This document shows, one piece after another, positions 1 through 7,384 of a stretch of 26,209 nt of DNA. A model generated the notes under the pieces. That model saw only the letters and a list, made by a program, of their open reading frames with translations, had not been told where the DNA came from and ran no database searches. This stretch comes from an uncultured Coriobacteriaceae bacterium (GTDB lineage Bacteria > Actinomycetota > Coriobacteriia > Coriobacteriales > QAMH01): the NCBI GenBank assembly GCA_902783925.1, contig CACZSV010000058.1, forward strand, positions 1 through 26,209, in the 5' to 3' direction. Every line of letters starts with the position of its first letter. Positions within the stretch are counted from its first letter, which is position 1. The position numbers and the translations under genes are program-made.

Positions 1-472
1 CGTTCATGCCACCAAGCAGCCACAAATCGACGTGCTCGCGGAGCACGATCTCTTTGCCAAACTGGGCAGCGAATTTACTCTTAATCTTTTCCCGCAGCTC
101 GTCGTCGAGTTCGATGACGGTCGCAACGTCCAAGATAATGACGTTGTACTTTTCCTGCACTTTCGCGTCGTAGCTCGCGGCCACACGCGGAAGCAGGGGA
201 ACATCATGCCGTTCGGCCATGACCGTGATGAATTTGATCATGTCCTGACTGAACTCTTTGAAGACCTCTTGAATCACGGTGGCACGCGAAGCGTCATCGA
301 TGGAATCGTTCGCGAGCACGTCCCTCAGACCCGGGTGCATGCGCACGACCTTTTTCATCTCCTCGAGCTGCGCGGAAATCTCGTACACCGTGCTTGTTGC
401 CTCGCCCTGCTCGAGCAGAGTGTCAGCATACGTTTCGATCTCTTTTTTGATGAGCAGTCGATTCTTAGGCAT
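1..472 (-). CDS. atpH: ATP synthase F1 delta subunit (partial, C-terminus cut by window edge)
   Basis: Delta subunit of F1Fo ATP synthase, the peripheral-stalk protein that ties subunit b to the top of the F1 head. The window holds 157 codons. The start is ATG at 472-470, and the frame runs off the left edge at the family's C-terminal Leu-Gly-Gly segment, so roughly 20-30 residues are missing. The visible protein is mostly charged helix (LLEQGEATSTVYEIS, VFKEFSQDMIKFI) followed by the conserved EIVLREHVDLWLLGG region, as expected for OSCP/delta. Its start overlaps the atpF stop by 8 bases, which implies translational coupling. Genes for alpha, gamma, beta and epsilon are expected just outside the window. 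Family and gene order agree, so the call is secure. Confidence 0.93.
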   Translation of the reverse strand, partial: MPKNRLLIKKEIETYADTLLEQGEATSTVYEISAQLEEMKKVVRMHPGLRDVLANDSIDDASRATVIQEVFKEFSQDMIKFITVMAERHDVPLLPRVAASYDAKVQEKYNVIILDVATVIELDDELREKIKSKFAAQFGKEIVLREHVDLWLLGGMN

Positions 473-1067
473 TGAGGCTACCTATCTCTTCGATGCTACG
501 CTCGATGAGCTTGCGATGCTCTTCGTCGCTAAAGTCTTCCTTCACGACACGAGCCATGGCTGCAACTGCAATATCGGCAACAGACGCCTGCAGTTCGCCG
601 ATGGCTGCCTGCTTTTCCGCCTCCATGGCCTCACGTGCCTTGGAGATGATCTTTTCGGCATCCTCCTGGGCACGTGCAGTGATGGCGGCGCGCTGCGCCT
701 CGGCCTGCTGCTTTGCCTCAGAAACTATCGTAGCTGCCTCGTGGCGAGCCTCGATGAGCTTTTCTTGATACTCCTCAAGAACACGCTCAGATTCGATGCG
801 CGCCTGTTCGGACTTCTCGAGCGCTTCGCGAATGGTCGTTTCGCGCCTCACGAGAATTTTGTCGAACAAAGGCCATCCGAACTTGGCGAGGATGACCCAC
901 AAGATAATGAAGGCTACGAGCATTGGGATGAACTCGTTCATCTTGGGCAGAATGGCATCCACTCCGCCGTCGGCGAACGCATAAGCAGGGCAAGCCATTG
1001 CCAGCGCAGATGCGGTGATAGCTGCTCCGCTGAGCTTGGCGACTGCCTTGTTGGTAAACGTCTTCAA
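465..1067 (-). CDS. atpF: ATP synthase Fo subunit b, with N-terminal signal-peptide-like extension
   Basis: Subunit b of the Fo sector, 200 aa, the membrane-anchored dimeric stalk that holds F1 against rotation. The start is TTG at 1067, chosen because AGGAGG lies 8 bases upstream. Residues 46-62 form the membrane segment (MLVAFIILWVILAKFGW), followed by WPLFDKIL and a long Ala/Glu/Lys/Arg-rich coiled coil to about residue 185. The oddity is the first 30 residues. They have a basic start, a hydrophobic Ala-rich core and an AYA sequence that reads like a signal peptidase I site ahead of FADGG. A classical b subunit starts almost directly with the membrane helix. The Cys at residue 26 is not in a good lipobox. 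The gene lies between atpE (57 bases) and atpH (overlap). Confidence 0.95.
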   Translation of the reverse strand: MKTFTNKAVAKLSGAAITASALAMACPAYAFADGGVDAILPKMNEFIPMLVAFIILWVILAKFGWPLFDKILVRRETTIREALEKSEQARIESERVLEEYQEKLIEARHEAATIVSEAKQQAEAQRAAITARAQEDAEKIISKAREAMEAEKQAAIGELQASVADIAVAAMARVVKEDFSDEEHRKLIERSIEEIGSLNA

Positions 1068-1124
1068 CTCGCTTGCCTCCTGTTCTTTATCTCGAAATTG
1101 CTAAATCCAAGTACCGAGTACCGG

Positions 1125-1343
1125 TTAGCCGATGAAGAACAGAACCAAGCCGAGCAGTGCAAGCGCCTCAGACATTGCAGCACCGATGAAGAAGTAACCC
1201 ATGAGCTGGCCCTTCATCTCAGGCTGACGTGCTGCTGCGGTGCACAAACCGTGCGTAGCGATACCGATACCGATGCCAGGGCCGATAGCGGCGAGGCCGT
1301 ATCCGACGACCTTCAGTGCGGCGAGAGCGACAGTAATTTCCAC
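1125..1343 (-). CDS. atpE: ATP synthase Fo subunit c (proton-type rotor ring)
   Basis: Subunit c, 72 aa, the hairpin protein that forms the rotating ring of Fo. GTG start at 1343 with a strong AAGGAGG six or so bases upstream. Helix 1 carries the glycine motif GPGIGIGIA (residues 21-29), the polar loop is RQP (39-41), and helix 2 carries the ion-binding carboxylate Glu59 in AAMSEALALLG. The residues that mark sodium-binding c subunits (a Gln in helix 1 and Ser/Thr right after the Glu) are absent: Ala follows the Glu here. I therefore infer proton coupling. It sits 122 bases after atpB, the longest gap in this operon, and 57 bases before atpF. Confidence 0.96.
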   Translation of the reverse strand: MEITVALAALKVVGYGLAAIGPGIGIGIATHGLCTAAARQPEMKGQLMGYFFIGAAMSEALALLGLVLFFIG

Positions 1344-1465
1344 AATTTCCTCCTTCGTCGAACCCCTACCCTCTTTTCAGGGGCTCCAACCAATACTTAT
1401 GTTGCAGCTGAATTACCCAGCTGTGACACCAATTTCAGGCCGCATGCGCTGCGGCGGGCGCAAGC
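1344..1465 (-). other. atpB-atpE intergenic region with several small hairpins
   Basis: This 122-base gap inside an otherwise tight operon holds dyads. CCCCT and AGGGG flank a pyrimidine-rich loop near 1365-1384, two CAGCTG sites near 1405-1423 are separated by seven bases, and GCCGCA-TGCGC-TGCGGC lies near 1439-1455. None is followed by a U-tract on the minus strand, so termination is not indicated. In other bacteria the region before atpE raises translation or protects the mRNA because c is needed in excess; a similar role here is inference. Confidence 0.4.
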
Positions 1466-2260
1466 TTAGTGCTTGTGGGATGCCATCTGAATATAGGATG
1501 CAGACAGAATGGCGAACACGAACGCCTGGATAAACGCGACCAGGCACTCCATTGCGTACATGAGCAGCAGGAGCACGAACCACAGGAAGCTCGGCACGAG
1601 GCAGATAGCATCCATGGAAACGGAGAACAGCGCCTGCTGGATAAACACGGTGGTGGCGATGCTGAACACGGCCAAGACCATGTGGCCGGCGAGCATGTTG
1701 CCATAAAGTCGGACTGCGAGAGTCAGGATGCGAATCAAGGTGGAGAAGAGCTCGAGGAACCAGATGACCGGAACCATGGGCTTGGGCACGCCCGAAGGGC
1801 ACAGAGAGCCGATGTAGCCGATGGGGCCCATGGAGCGGACGCCGACCACGATGAAGTACACGAACGAGATAGTAGACAGAGCCCAGGTGCACGAAATCGC
1901 ACCGGTGGAAGTCTTGAATCCGGGGACAAGACCGAGGATGTTACAGATCAGGATGAAGAAGAACAACGTGGCGAGAAACGGCACGTGCTTCTTGAAGCCT
2001 TCGCCGATAACATCTTCCGCAACGCTCTTGTTCACGAAGCTATACATATACTCCATGACGCTCAGGAACTTCTTACGCGGGATGAGCTCAAGCTTTCGCG
2101 ATGATACGAGAATCACGCACAGCGTGACCGCAAATGCAATGAAGAGCCAGATGACATACTGGGTAACACCCCAGCCGCCGATGCTGAACACTACTTGCGG
2201 TTCAAAATGCTCGGACAGCCCCTGGGCTTCCTCGACAAATTTGGTAAGCGCGTCGCCCAC
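1466..2260 (-). CDS. atpB: ATP synthase Fo subunit a
   Basis: Subunit a, 264 aa, the stator membrane protein that forms the two ion half-channels against the c ring. The essential arginine is Arg184 within ILTLAVRLYGNMLAGH (178-193), the family's hallmark. The Asn-Ile-Leu-Gly-Leu-Val-Pro element (107-113) is also typical, and five to six hydrophobic membrane segments are visible. The start is GTG at 2260. It is supported by AGGAGG (complement of 2269-2274), which sits in the 15-base gap after the preceding gene. Length is normal for bacteria. The gene is second in the operon, behind an AtpI-like gene and ahead of atpE. Confidence 0.97.
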   Translation of the reverse strand: MGDALTKFVEEAQGLSEHFEPQVVFSIGGWGVTQYVIWLFIAFAVTLCVILVSSRKLELIPRKKFLSVMEYMYSFVNKSVAEDVIGEGFKKHVPFLATLFFFILICNILGLVPGFKTSTGAISCTWALSTISFVYFIVVGVRSMGPIGYIGSLCPSGVPKPMVPVIWFLELFSTLIRILTLAVRLYGNMLAGHMVLAVFSIATTVFIQQALFSVSMDAICLVPSFLWFVLLLLMYAMECLVAFIQAFVFAILSASYIQMASHKH

Positions 2261-2275
2261 TTTCGTCTCCTCCTA

Positions 2276-2578
2276 CTACTCTTTGTCTATCTTTCGACCA
2301 CGTCCGGTGGCCACATTTCTATACACAACCCACGCAATGGTGGAGCCCAAGAACAGCACCGCCTCTGCAATCGCAAAGCCAACAAGCTGATCGCGGGCTA
2401 AATACGCACACGCTATCAATCCGACAACCAGAATCACGAGTGAAATCGCGACACCGACTAGGCCGTAGAGGCCCAGGGTGAGAGGGTTCGTGACGTCCGA
2501 GCGCCGCGTAACCTTCAATGTCACGAAAACTGGAAGGAAGCCGAGTAAGCCAACCAACGCCCCCAGAACAATGAGCAT
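2276..2578 (-). CDS. AtpI-like small membrane protein, first gene of the ATP synthase operon
   Basis: A 100-aa protein with three clear hydrophobic segments (about residues 2-20, 37-60 and 66-86), basic residues between segments 1 and 2, and a basic tail (GRGRKIDKE). I recognise no specific motif. Position alone suggests the AtpI role, a non-essential factor thought to help assemble the c ring or carry magnesium, and the sequence is not obviously a member of the classical AtpI family. I place the start at ATG 2578 because GGAGGGG lies 9 bases upstream. An in-frame ATG at 2611 adds 11 residues but has no ribosome binding site. It is followed by atpB after 15 bases. Confidence 0.6.
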   Translation of the reverse strand: MLIVLGALVGLLGFLPVFVTLKVTRRSDVTNPLTLGLYGLVGVAISLVILVVGLIACAYLARDQLVGFAIAEAVLFLGSTIAWVVYRNVATGRGRKIDKE

Positions 2579-2631
2579 GTGGCTTATCCCCTCCCTGCTT
2601 GCGACAGTCATGTCTTCAATGCCCGATTGAA

Positions 2632-2668
2632 ATCATAGGTATATTAATAAAAATAGTCGCGATGCCAA
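2632..2668 (-). promoter_or_regulatory. Candidate promoter region of the atp operon
   Basis: Reading the minus strand, TTGGCA (complement of 2663-2668) is followed after 16 bases by TAATAT (2641-2646), and a better lone -10, TATGAT, lies at 2632-2637. The stretch is clearly AT-richer than its surroundings and lies between the upstream terminator and the first gene. Which -10 is used cannot be settled by eye. Confidence 0.45.
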
Positions 2669-2753
2669 TCTGAGATGAGAAAAAAGTTTGATTTTTCGAG
2701 CAACTGGCAACTTTCGCCTTGCAAGCGGGAAAATGCCGAACATCGACACAGCG

Positions 2754-2798
2754 AAAAAATGCGCAGCCTCATTGCCTATTTTGGCCTTGAGCTGCGCA
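2754..2798 (-). terminator. Rho-independent terminator closing the 13-gene operon
   Basis: On the minus strand an 8-bp perfect stem (TGCGCAGC at 2760-2767 pairing with GCTGCGCA at 2791-2798) continues inward with TGA/TCA and GCC/GGC pairs around a small loop. It is followed by six Us (2754-2759). It lies 83 bases past the dCMP deaminase stop and before the atp promoter, so it separates the two transcription units. The rest of the 2612-2880 gap shows no convincing gene. Confidence 0.82.
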
Positions 2799-2880
2799 TA
2801 TACGAAAAGCTCTCTTTACAGATGTATCAAAAAGCGAGGCGCTTGTCGCTGTGCTGAAAAACCACTCGAACGCGAACAGC

Positions 2881-3333
2881 TCAGCCTTCGAACCGACGCA
2901 CGACCATCCCAGATTCCTCGAGCAACTGGCGCGCGAGATCGTCTGGGTAGCCTTCCCCGTAGACAATCTCCGTAATGCCAGCGTTGATGATCATCTTGGT
3001 GCATTGCGTGCAGGGCTGCGTCGTGCAGTAGAGCACGGAGCCGTCTATGGGAAGCCCGTAGCGGGCGGCCTGGATAATGGCGTTTTGCTCGGCGTGGATC
3101 CCGCGGCACAGCTCATGCTGCTGACCAGAGGGGATTCCCAGCTGCTCGCGCAAACATCCGATATCGAGGCAATGCGCAAGGCCCGACGGCCCGCCGTTGT
3201 AACCGGTGGCGATGATGCGCTTGTCGTGCACGATGATGGCGCCGACTGCGCGGCGCAAACAGGTCGAGCGCGTCGCCACTCGCCGTGTGATATCCATGAA
3301 GTATTCGTCCCAGCTCGGGCGCGTGTCTGCCAT
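2881..3333 (-). CDS. comEB: Deoxycytidylate (dCMP) deaminase, ComEB family
   Basis: Zinc-dependent cytidine/deoxycytidylate deaminase of 150 aa, expected to convert dCMP to dUMP for thymidylate synthesis. The catalytic motif is His80-Ala-Glu82, with the second zinc ligands in PCTQC (Cys108 and Cys111). N-terminal WDEYFMDI and GYNGGPSG (44-51) are typical of the dCMP deaminase branch rather than of cytosine or tRNA-adenosine deaminases. The start is ATG at 3333, because AAGGAG lies 6 bases upstream; an upstream in-frame ATG at 3366 has no such site. It follows glyA after 35 bases, which makes sense because GlyA supplies the methylene-tetrahydrofolate used to methylate dUMP. It is the last gene before the terminator. 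Confidence 0.92.
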   Translation of the reverse strand: MADTRPSWDEYFMDITRRVATRSTCLRRAVGAIIVHDKRIIATGYNGGPSGLAHCLDIGCLREQLGIPSGQQHELCRGIHAEQNAIIQAARYGLPIDGSVLYCTTQPCTQCTKMIINAGITEIVYGEGYPDDLARQLLEESGMVVRRFEG

Positions 3334-3368
3334 GGCTTTCTCCTTCGTCTTGGTATCGCGCAGCAATT

Positions 3369-4637
3369 TTACGAATATGGATGCGTGCCGAGCTCGGGAT
3401 ACAAAGGATGCTTGACCAGCATCTCGTCGATTTCCGTCGTGAGGTCGCGCAAAACGGAGCCATCCTCGCGCTTGTCGATGGCCTCGACGATGATCTGGCC
3501 CAGACGCCTTGCCTCGGCCTCGTCAAATCCGCGCGTGGTCATCGCGGCCGTGCCCAGGCGGATACCGCTTGTGACGTTTGTCGGCAGCGGATCGTTGGGG
3601 ATGGCGTTCTTGTTAGCCGTGATGCCGATGCCCTCGAGGAGCTGCTCGACCTCGATGCCGGTAACGCCCGCCGGACTAAGATCCACGAGGCACAGATGGT
3701 TGTCGGTGCCCCCAGAAACCAGACGGAGCCCACCTTCTGCCAGCGCCTGCGCCATAGCCGCGCAGTTCTTGACAATCTGGTGCGCGTACTCCTTGAATTC
3801 GGGCTGCATGGCCTCGCGCAGCGCAACCGCCTTTGCGGCGATGACATGCATGAGCGGCCCGCCTTGAGTACCCGGGAATATTGCCTTGTCGTACTTGGCG
3901 GCAATCTCGGGATCTTTCGTGACCATGAGGCCGCCGCGCGGACCGCGCAGCGTTTTATGCGAAGTCGAGGTGACGATATCTGCATACGGCACTGGCGATG
4001 GATGCGCCCCACCGGCGACAAGTCCAGCAATATGCGCCATATCAACCATGAGATACGCGCCAACCTCATGCGCGATATCGGCAAATGCCGCGAAATCGAT
4101 GATGCGCGGATACGCGCTTGCCCCGGCGATGATGAGCGCGGGCTTTTCCGCTAGCGCTCTATCGCGCACCGCGTCCATATCGATGCGTTCGGTCTTGGCA
4201 TCGACGCCGTAGAACACGGAATCGTAGAACTTACCCGAGGCATTGAAAGCGGCGCCGTGCGAAAGATGGCCGCCATCGGCAAGGCTCATACCCATAATCT
4301 TGTCGCCCGGGTTGAGAAGCGCCTGATACACAGCCTGGTTGGCCTGACAGCCCGAATGCGGCTGCACGTTGGCAGCCGCTGCGCCAAAGAGCTTGCAGGC
4401 ACGCGTGCGGGCGAGCTCCTCTGCCATATCGACTTTCTGGCAGCCTCCGTAATAGCGCTTGCCGGGATATCCTTCAGCATACTTATTAGTGAGTGTCGAG
4501 CCCATGGCCTCCATAACGGAAAGCGAAGTATGGTTCTCGGACGCGATGAGCTCGATGCAACCACGCTGGCGCGTGAGCTCACCGCGCAAGACGCCCGCGA
4601 TTTCGGGATCGGTTCTATAGAGATTCTGATGGTTCAT
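3369..4637 (-). CDS. glyA: Serine hydroxymethyltransferase
   Basis: PLP enzyme of 422 aa that interconverts serine and glycine while charging tetrahydrofolate with a one-carbon unit. The PLP lysine is Lys228 in STSHKTLRGPRGG. The N-terminal ELIASEN (29-35), NKYAEGYPGKRYYGG (51-65) and VDMAHIAGLVAGG (198-210) blocks all match the family. Length is normal. ATG start at 4637, with AGGAGG 8 bases upstream inside the end of rpiB; the gap to rpiB is only 3 bases. One small variation is Ser in place of the usual Thr two residues before the HK pair. Co-transcription with rpiB and dCMP deaminase fits nucleotide and folate metabolism. Confidence 0.97.
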   Translation of the reverse strand: MNHQNLYRTDPEIAGVLRGELTRQRGCIELIASENHTSLSVMEAMGSTLTNKYAEGYPGKRYYGGCQKVDMAEELARTRACKLFGAAAANVQPHSGCQANQAVYQALLNPGDKIMGMSLADGGHLSHGAAFNASGKFYDSVFYGVDAKTERIDMDAVRDRALAEKPALIIAGASAYPRIIDFAAFADIAHEVGAYLMVDMAHIAGLVAGGAHPSPVPYADIVTSTSHKTLRGPRGGLMVTKDPEIAAKYDKAIFPGTQGGPLMHVIAAKAVALREAMQPEFKEYAHQIVKNCAAMAQALAEGGLRLVSGGTDNHLCLVDLSPAGVTGIEVEQLLEGIGITANKNAIPNDPLPTNVTSGIRLGTAAMTTRGFDEAEARRLGQIIVEAIDKREDGSVLRDLTTEIDEMLVKHPLYPELGTHPYS

Positions 4638-4640
4638 GGT

Positions 4641-5093
4641 CTAGGCCTCCTGCTCGATTGCCATAATCTTTGAAACGCGCTTTTCATGACGTCCGCCGGC
4701 GAATTCGGTCGAGAAAAAGACCTCGAGAATACGCTCGTTTTCTTCCAAGTTCACAAAACGCCCCGAAAGCGTGATGACATTGGCATTATTATGCTCACGG
4801 GAAAGCTCGGCAAAGCCCGTGGACGTGATATTGACAGCGCGAATGCCCGCCACCTTATTTGCCGCAAGCATCATGCCAAGTCCCGTGCCGCAGACGAGCA
4901 CGCCGTAATCGGCTTGGCCTTTTGCAACGCACATGGCAGCCGGAAGCGCGTAATCGGGGTAATCGACGCTTTCTTCGCTGTTGCAGCCAAAATCCTCGAC
5001 CTCGTGGCCCTGAGACTCAAGCCATGATTTGAGCTGCTCTTTTTGCTCGAAGCCGCCATGATCCGATGCCAGGGCAATTCGCAGTTGTGACAT
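4641..5093 (-). CDS. rpiB: Ribose-5-phosphate isomerase B
   Basis: RpiB/LacAB-family sugar-phosphate isomerase, 150 aa, interconverting ribose 5-phosphate and ribulose 5-phosphate in the non-oxidative pentose phosphate pathway. The N-terminal ASDHGGF (9-15) gives the Asp-His pair. The catalytic Cys68 precedes the phosphate-binding GTGLGM loop (69-74), and SREHNNANV (98-106) supplies the conserved His/Asn residues. The C-terminal FAGGRHEKRV is also typical. The related LacA/LacB galactose-6-phosphate isomerase subunits would come as a pair, and only one gene is present. ATG start at 5093, six bases after the tsaC stop. Confidence 0.93.
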   Translation of the reverse strand: MSQLRIALASDHGGFEQKEQLKSWLESQGHEVEDFGCNSEESVDYPDYALPAAMCVAKGQADYGVLVCGTGLGMMLAANKVAGIRAVNITSTGFAELSREHNNANVITLSGRFVNLEENERILEVFFSTEFAGGRHEKRVSKIMAIEQEA

Positions 5094-5099
5094 AGACCT

Positions 5100-5747
5100 C
5101 TATCCCTTCTGGTTTAACGCGTCGTATTCGTACGATGCCGCACGTCTGTCAAGTGTAGCACCGTATATCGCCACATCGAGCAAGACCCGGGAGGGAATCG
5201 GTCCTTCCCGCAGGATGCGCGGGTAATCGCCCGTGCAATCCACAATACTCGATGCGCTCGCACCAACAGCTATAGGTTCGAGCGAAGCCGCGCCGGGCAG
5301 CTCACGCATGCGTGCCGAAAGCTCGCTTGGAAGCATCGCGTCTGGTGCGCCATGCTCGTTTGCGCTCGTGCACGCGAGCGGACGCTCGAGACGCTTCATG
5401 AGCTCGATGAGCTCGCATCTGTCGGGGCAGCGCAGCGCCAAGCTGCCGTCATCGGCAACACCGCCCAGGTCGATGGCCATCTTTGATGCCTTCACGACGA
5501 GCGTGAGCGCACCCGGCCAAAACGTCTCGGCAAGGCGCAGCGCATATTCAGACGGCACATCTGCATAGCTCGTAAGCGCCTGCGTGTCGCTCACAAGCCA
5601 TGGGAGCACTTGATCTACGGGACGCTTTTTGAGTGCGAAAATCTCGTCGTAGCCTTTCGAACCCGGAAGCGCGGCAAGGCCATAGACCGTATCGGTCTGG
5701 ACAATTGCCACTCCCCCACCTGCAAGGACATCGTATATCTCGCTCAT
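5100..5747 (-). CDS. tsaC: Threonylcarbamoyl-AMP synthase (TsaC/YrdC/Sua5 family)
   Basis: YrdC-domain protein of 215 aa that makes threonylcarbamoyl-AMP from threonine, bicarbonate and ATP, the first step of the t6A37 modification of ANN-decoding tRNAs. Visible motifs are TDTVYGLA (18-25), KKRP (40-43), WPGALTLV (77-84), the RCPD segment and the SANEHGAP block. It consists of the YrdC domain only. The extra C-terminal Sua5 domain found in longer homologues (about 330-350 aa) is missing, so the TsaC name fits better. Its ATG overlaps the recN stop as ATGA, indicating translational coupling. The partner genes tsaB, tsaD and tsaE are not in this window. Confidence 0.9.
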   Translation of the reverse strand: MSEIYDVLAGGGVAIVQTDTVYGLAALPGSKGYDEIFALKKRPVDQVLPWLVSDTQALTSYADVPSEYALRLAETFWPGALTLVVKASKMAIDLGGVADDGSLALRCPDRCELIELMKRLERPLACTSANEHGAPDAMLPSELSARMRELPGAASLEPIAVGASASSIVDCTGDYPRILREGPIPSRVLLDVAIYGATLDRRAASYEYDALNQKG

Positions 5748-7372
5748 AGCGCATCCGCTCCCGAAAGCAATTGACGGGCGTGGTCGCGTGCCGTCTCGTC
5801 GTTATGGCCCGCCAGCATACGGGCAATCTCCGCCACGCGCTCCTCGCCTGTCACACGTATGACGGTCGTACGCGGCAGTTCGTCTTTCACGCTCTGCTTG
5901 CTCACAAGGTATTGCTCGTCTCCCACCGCAGCGACCTGCGGCAAATGCGTAACTACCACAACCTGCACCGTACGAGAGAGCATCAGCAAACGACGCGCGA
6001 TCGCCGCGCCCGTCGCTCCGCCTATTCCCGCATCGATTTCGTCGAACACGATGGTATGGCGCGATGAACCCGGCATATGGGAGCCGTAATGCATACATTC
6101 GATAGCGAGCAGAATGCGCGAGAGCTCACCGCCGCTGGCAATACGCGCAAGACGCTGGGGTTTCGATGCCTTGGCGGGCCGATAGAAAAGCTCGATCTGC
6201 TCTGACCCCGCTTGCGTCCAACGTTCGAACGGAAGCTTTTCGAAGGAGAATTCGAAGCTCGCCTCTTCCATCGCAAGCTCGTGCGTGGCCGCTGCGAGCT
6301 GCGCACAGAACCGCTCGGCTTGATCGTGACGTGCCTGCGACAGCTCATGAGCTGCAGCCTCGAACTTGGAGCGCGCCTCGTCCACGCGAGCATGCATACG
6401 CTCGATTTCGAACGGCGTGCTCTCCACGCTCTCGAGCGTTTTCTTTGCAGCATCCCAGGCCTCGAGCACCTGTTCCATACCCGGCCCAAAACGCCTCATG
6501 AGCCCGGAAAGCGCATCGAGACGGCTCAGAACTTCCTCGAGACGGTACGGATCGTACTGGACGCTCTGCGCATACGAGCCTATATCACGCGTGAGGTCCT
6601 CGAGTTCGCGCGTGAGCTCTGCCAAGCGCTCTGCCAGCTCGTCAAGATCGGCGTCGATGCCGCTTTCTCTGGATAAGGTCGTCTGCGCCTGCGCAAGCAA
6701 ATCGAGCGCTGCGTCATCTGCATGCAGCGCATGGTATGCATCATTTACGGCCTGGCCGAGTTGCTCTGCATGCTGCAGACGCGGAAGTTCCTCTTCGAGT
6801 TCTTCGAGCTCACCTTCCTGGGGGTCGACCTTTTCAATCTGCTCGCAGGTAAAGCGCATGAACTCGAGTTCCTGGGTGGCGGTATTGGCTGCCTGCTCGA
6901 GCTGAGCGAGCTCGTCTGCTGCCGCCTGATACTGTTCGCGGGCGCTGCGGTACGCATCGATGAGCTCTTCTGCCCCAATCCACGCATCGAGATAGGCAAG
7001 CTGGCGTGCCGGTTGCAAAAGCCGCACTTGGTCATGTTGACCGTGTATCTCTATGCTCCGCGACGCCTCGGCTAACTCGCCCACCGTCGCCATATGGCCG
7101 TCTATCGTGCAGCGACTTCTGCCCTGCACGCTCAGACGACGGCGCACGATATGCTCTTCATCTGCAATGATCCGTGCCTCGGCGCATGCCTCCTCGGCAC
7201 CCGAGCGCACCTGCGCGACGTCCGCACGAGCACCACTCACGAGCCTAAGCGCGGTCAGCAGCGCTGTTTTGCCCGCACCGGTCTCGCCCGTGAGCACCGT
7301 GAGCCCCGGAGCAAACTCGAGCGTTGCATCCTCGATGAGCGCGAGGTTCGAAACGTGAAGTTCGTCAATCAT
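5744..7372 (-). CDS. recN: DNA repair protein RecN
   Basis: SMC-like ATPase of 542 aa acting early in double-strand-break repair. The Walker A motif GETGAGKT is at 29-36, the Q-loop region QHDQVRLLQPARQL follows near 115, and a long central coiled coil rich in Glu/Leu/Arg covers about 150-370. The ABC signature ASGGELSRILLA and Walker B FDEIDAGIGG lie near the C-terminus. This matches the RecN plan (short hinge, about 550 aa), not full-length SMC. ATG start at 7372 with only a weak ribosome binding site, 12 bases after the nadK stop. The end overlaps tsaC by 4 bases. The nadK-recN and tlyA-nadK order is a common Gram-positive neighbourhood. Confidence 0.96.
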   Translation of the reverse strand: MIDELHVSNLALIEDATLEFAPGLTVLTGETGAGKTALLTALRLVSGARADVAQVRSGAEEACAEARIIADEEHIVRRRLSVQGRSRCTIDGHMATVGELAEASRSIEIHGQHDQVRLLQPARQLAYLDAWIGAEELIDAYRSAREQYQAAADELAQLEQAANTATQELEFMRFTCEQIEKVDPQEGELEELEEELPRLQHAEQLGQAVNDAYHALHADDAALDLLAQAQTTLSRESGIDADLDELAERLAELTRELEDLTRDIGSYAQSVQYDPYRLEEVLSRLDALSGLMRRFGPGMEQVLEAWDAAKKTLESVESTPFEIERMHARVDEARSKFEAAAHELSQARHDQAERFCAQLAAATHELAMEEASFEFSFEKLPFERWTQAGSEQIELFYRPAKASKPQRLARIASGGELSRILLAIECMHYGSHMPGSSRHTIVFDEIDAGIGGATGAAIARRLLMLSRTVQVVVVTHLPQVAAVGDEQYLVSKQSVKDELPRTTVIRVTGEERVAEIARMLAGHNDETARDHARQLLSGADAL

Positions 7373-7384
7373 ACAGACCAGCCA

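Noticed and set aside
990..1067. AtpF as a lipoprotein, from the Cys at residue 26.
   Set aside because: The residues before the Cys (Leu-Ala-Met-Ala) do not fit the lipobox well, and an AYA signal peptidase I-like site follows.
2675..2975. Short plus-strand frames between the atp operon and the dCMP deaminase gene.
   Set aside because: They cross the terminator hairpin and the end of the deaminase gene and show no coding signature.
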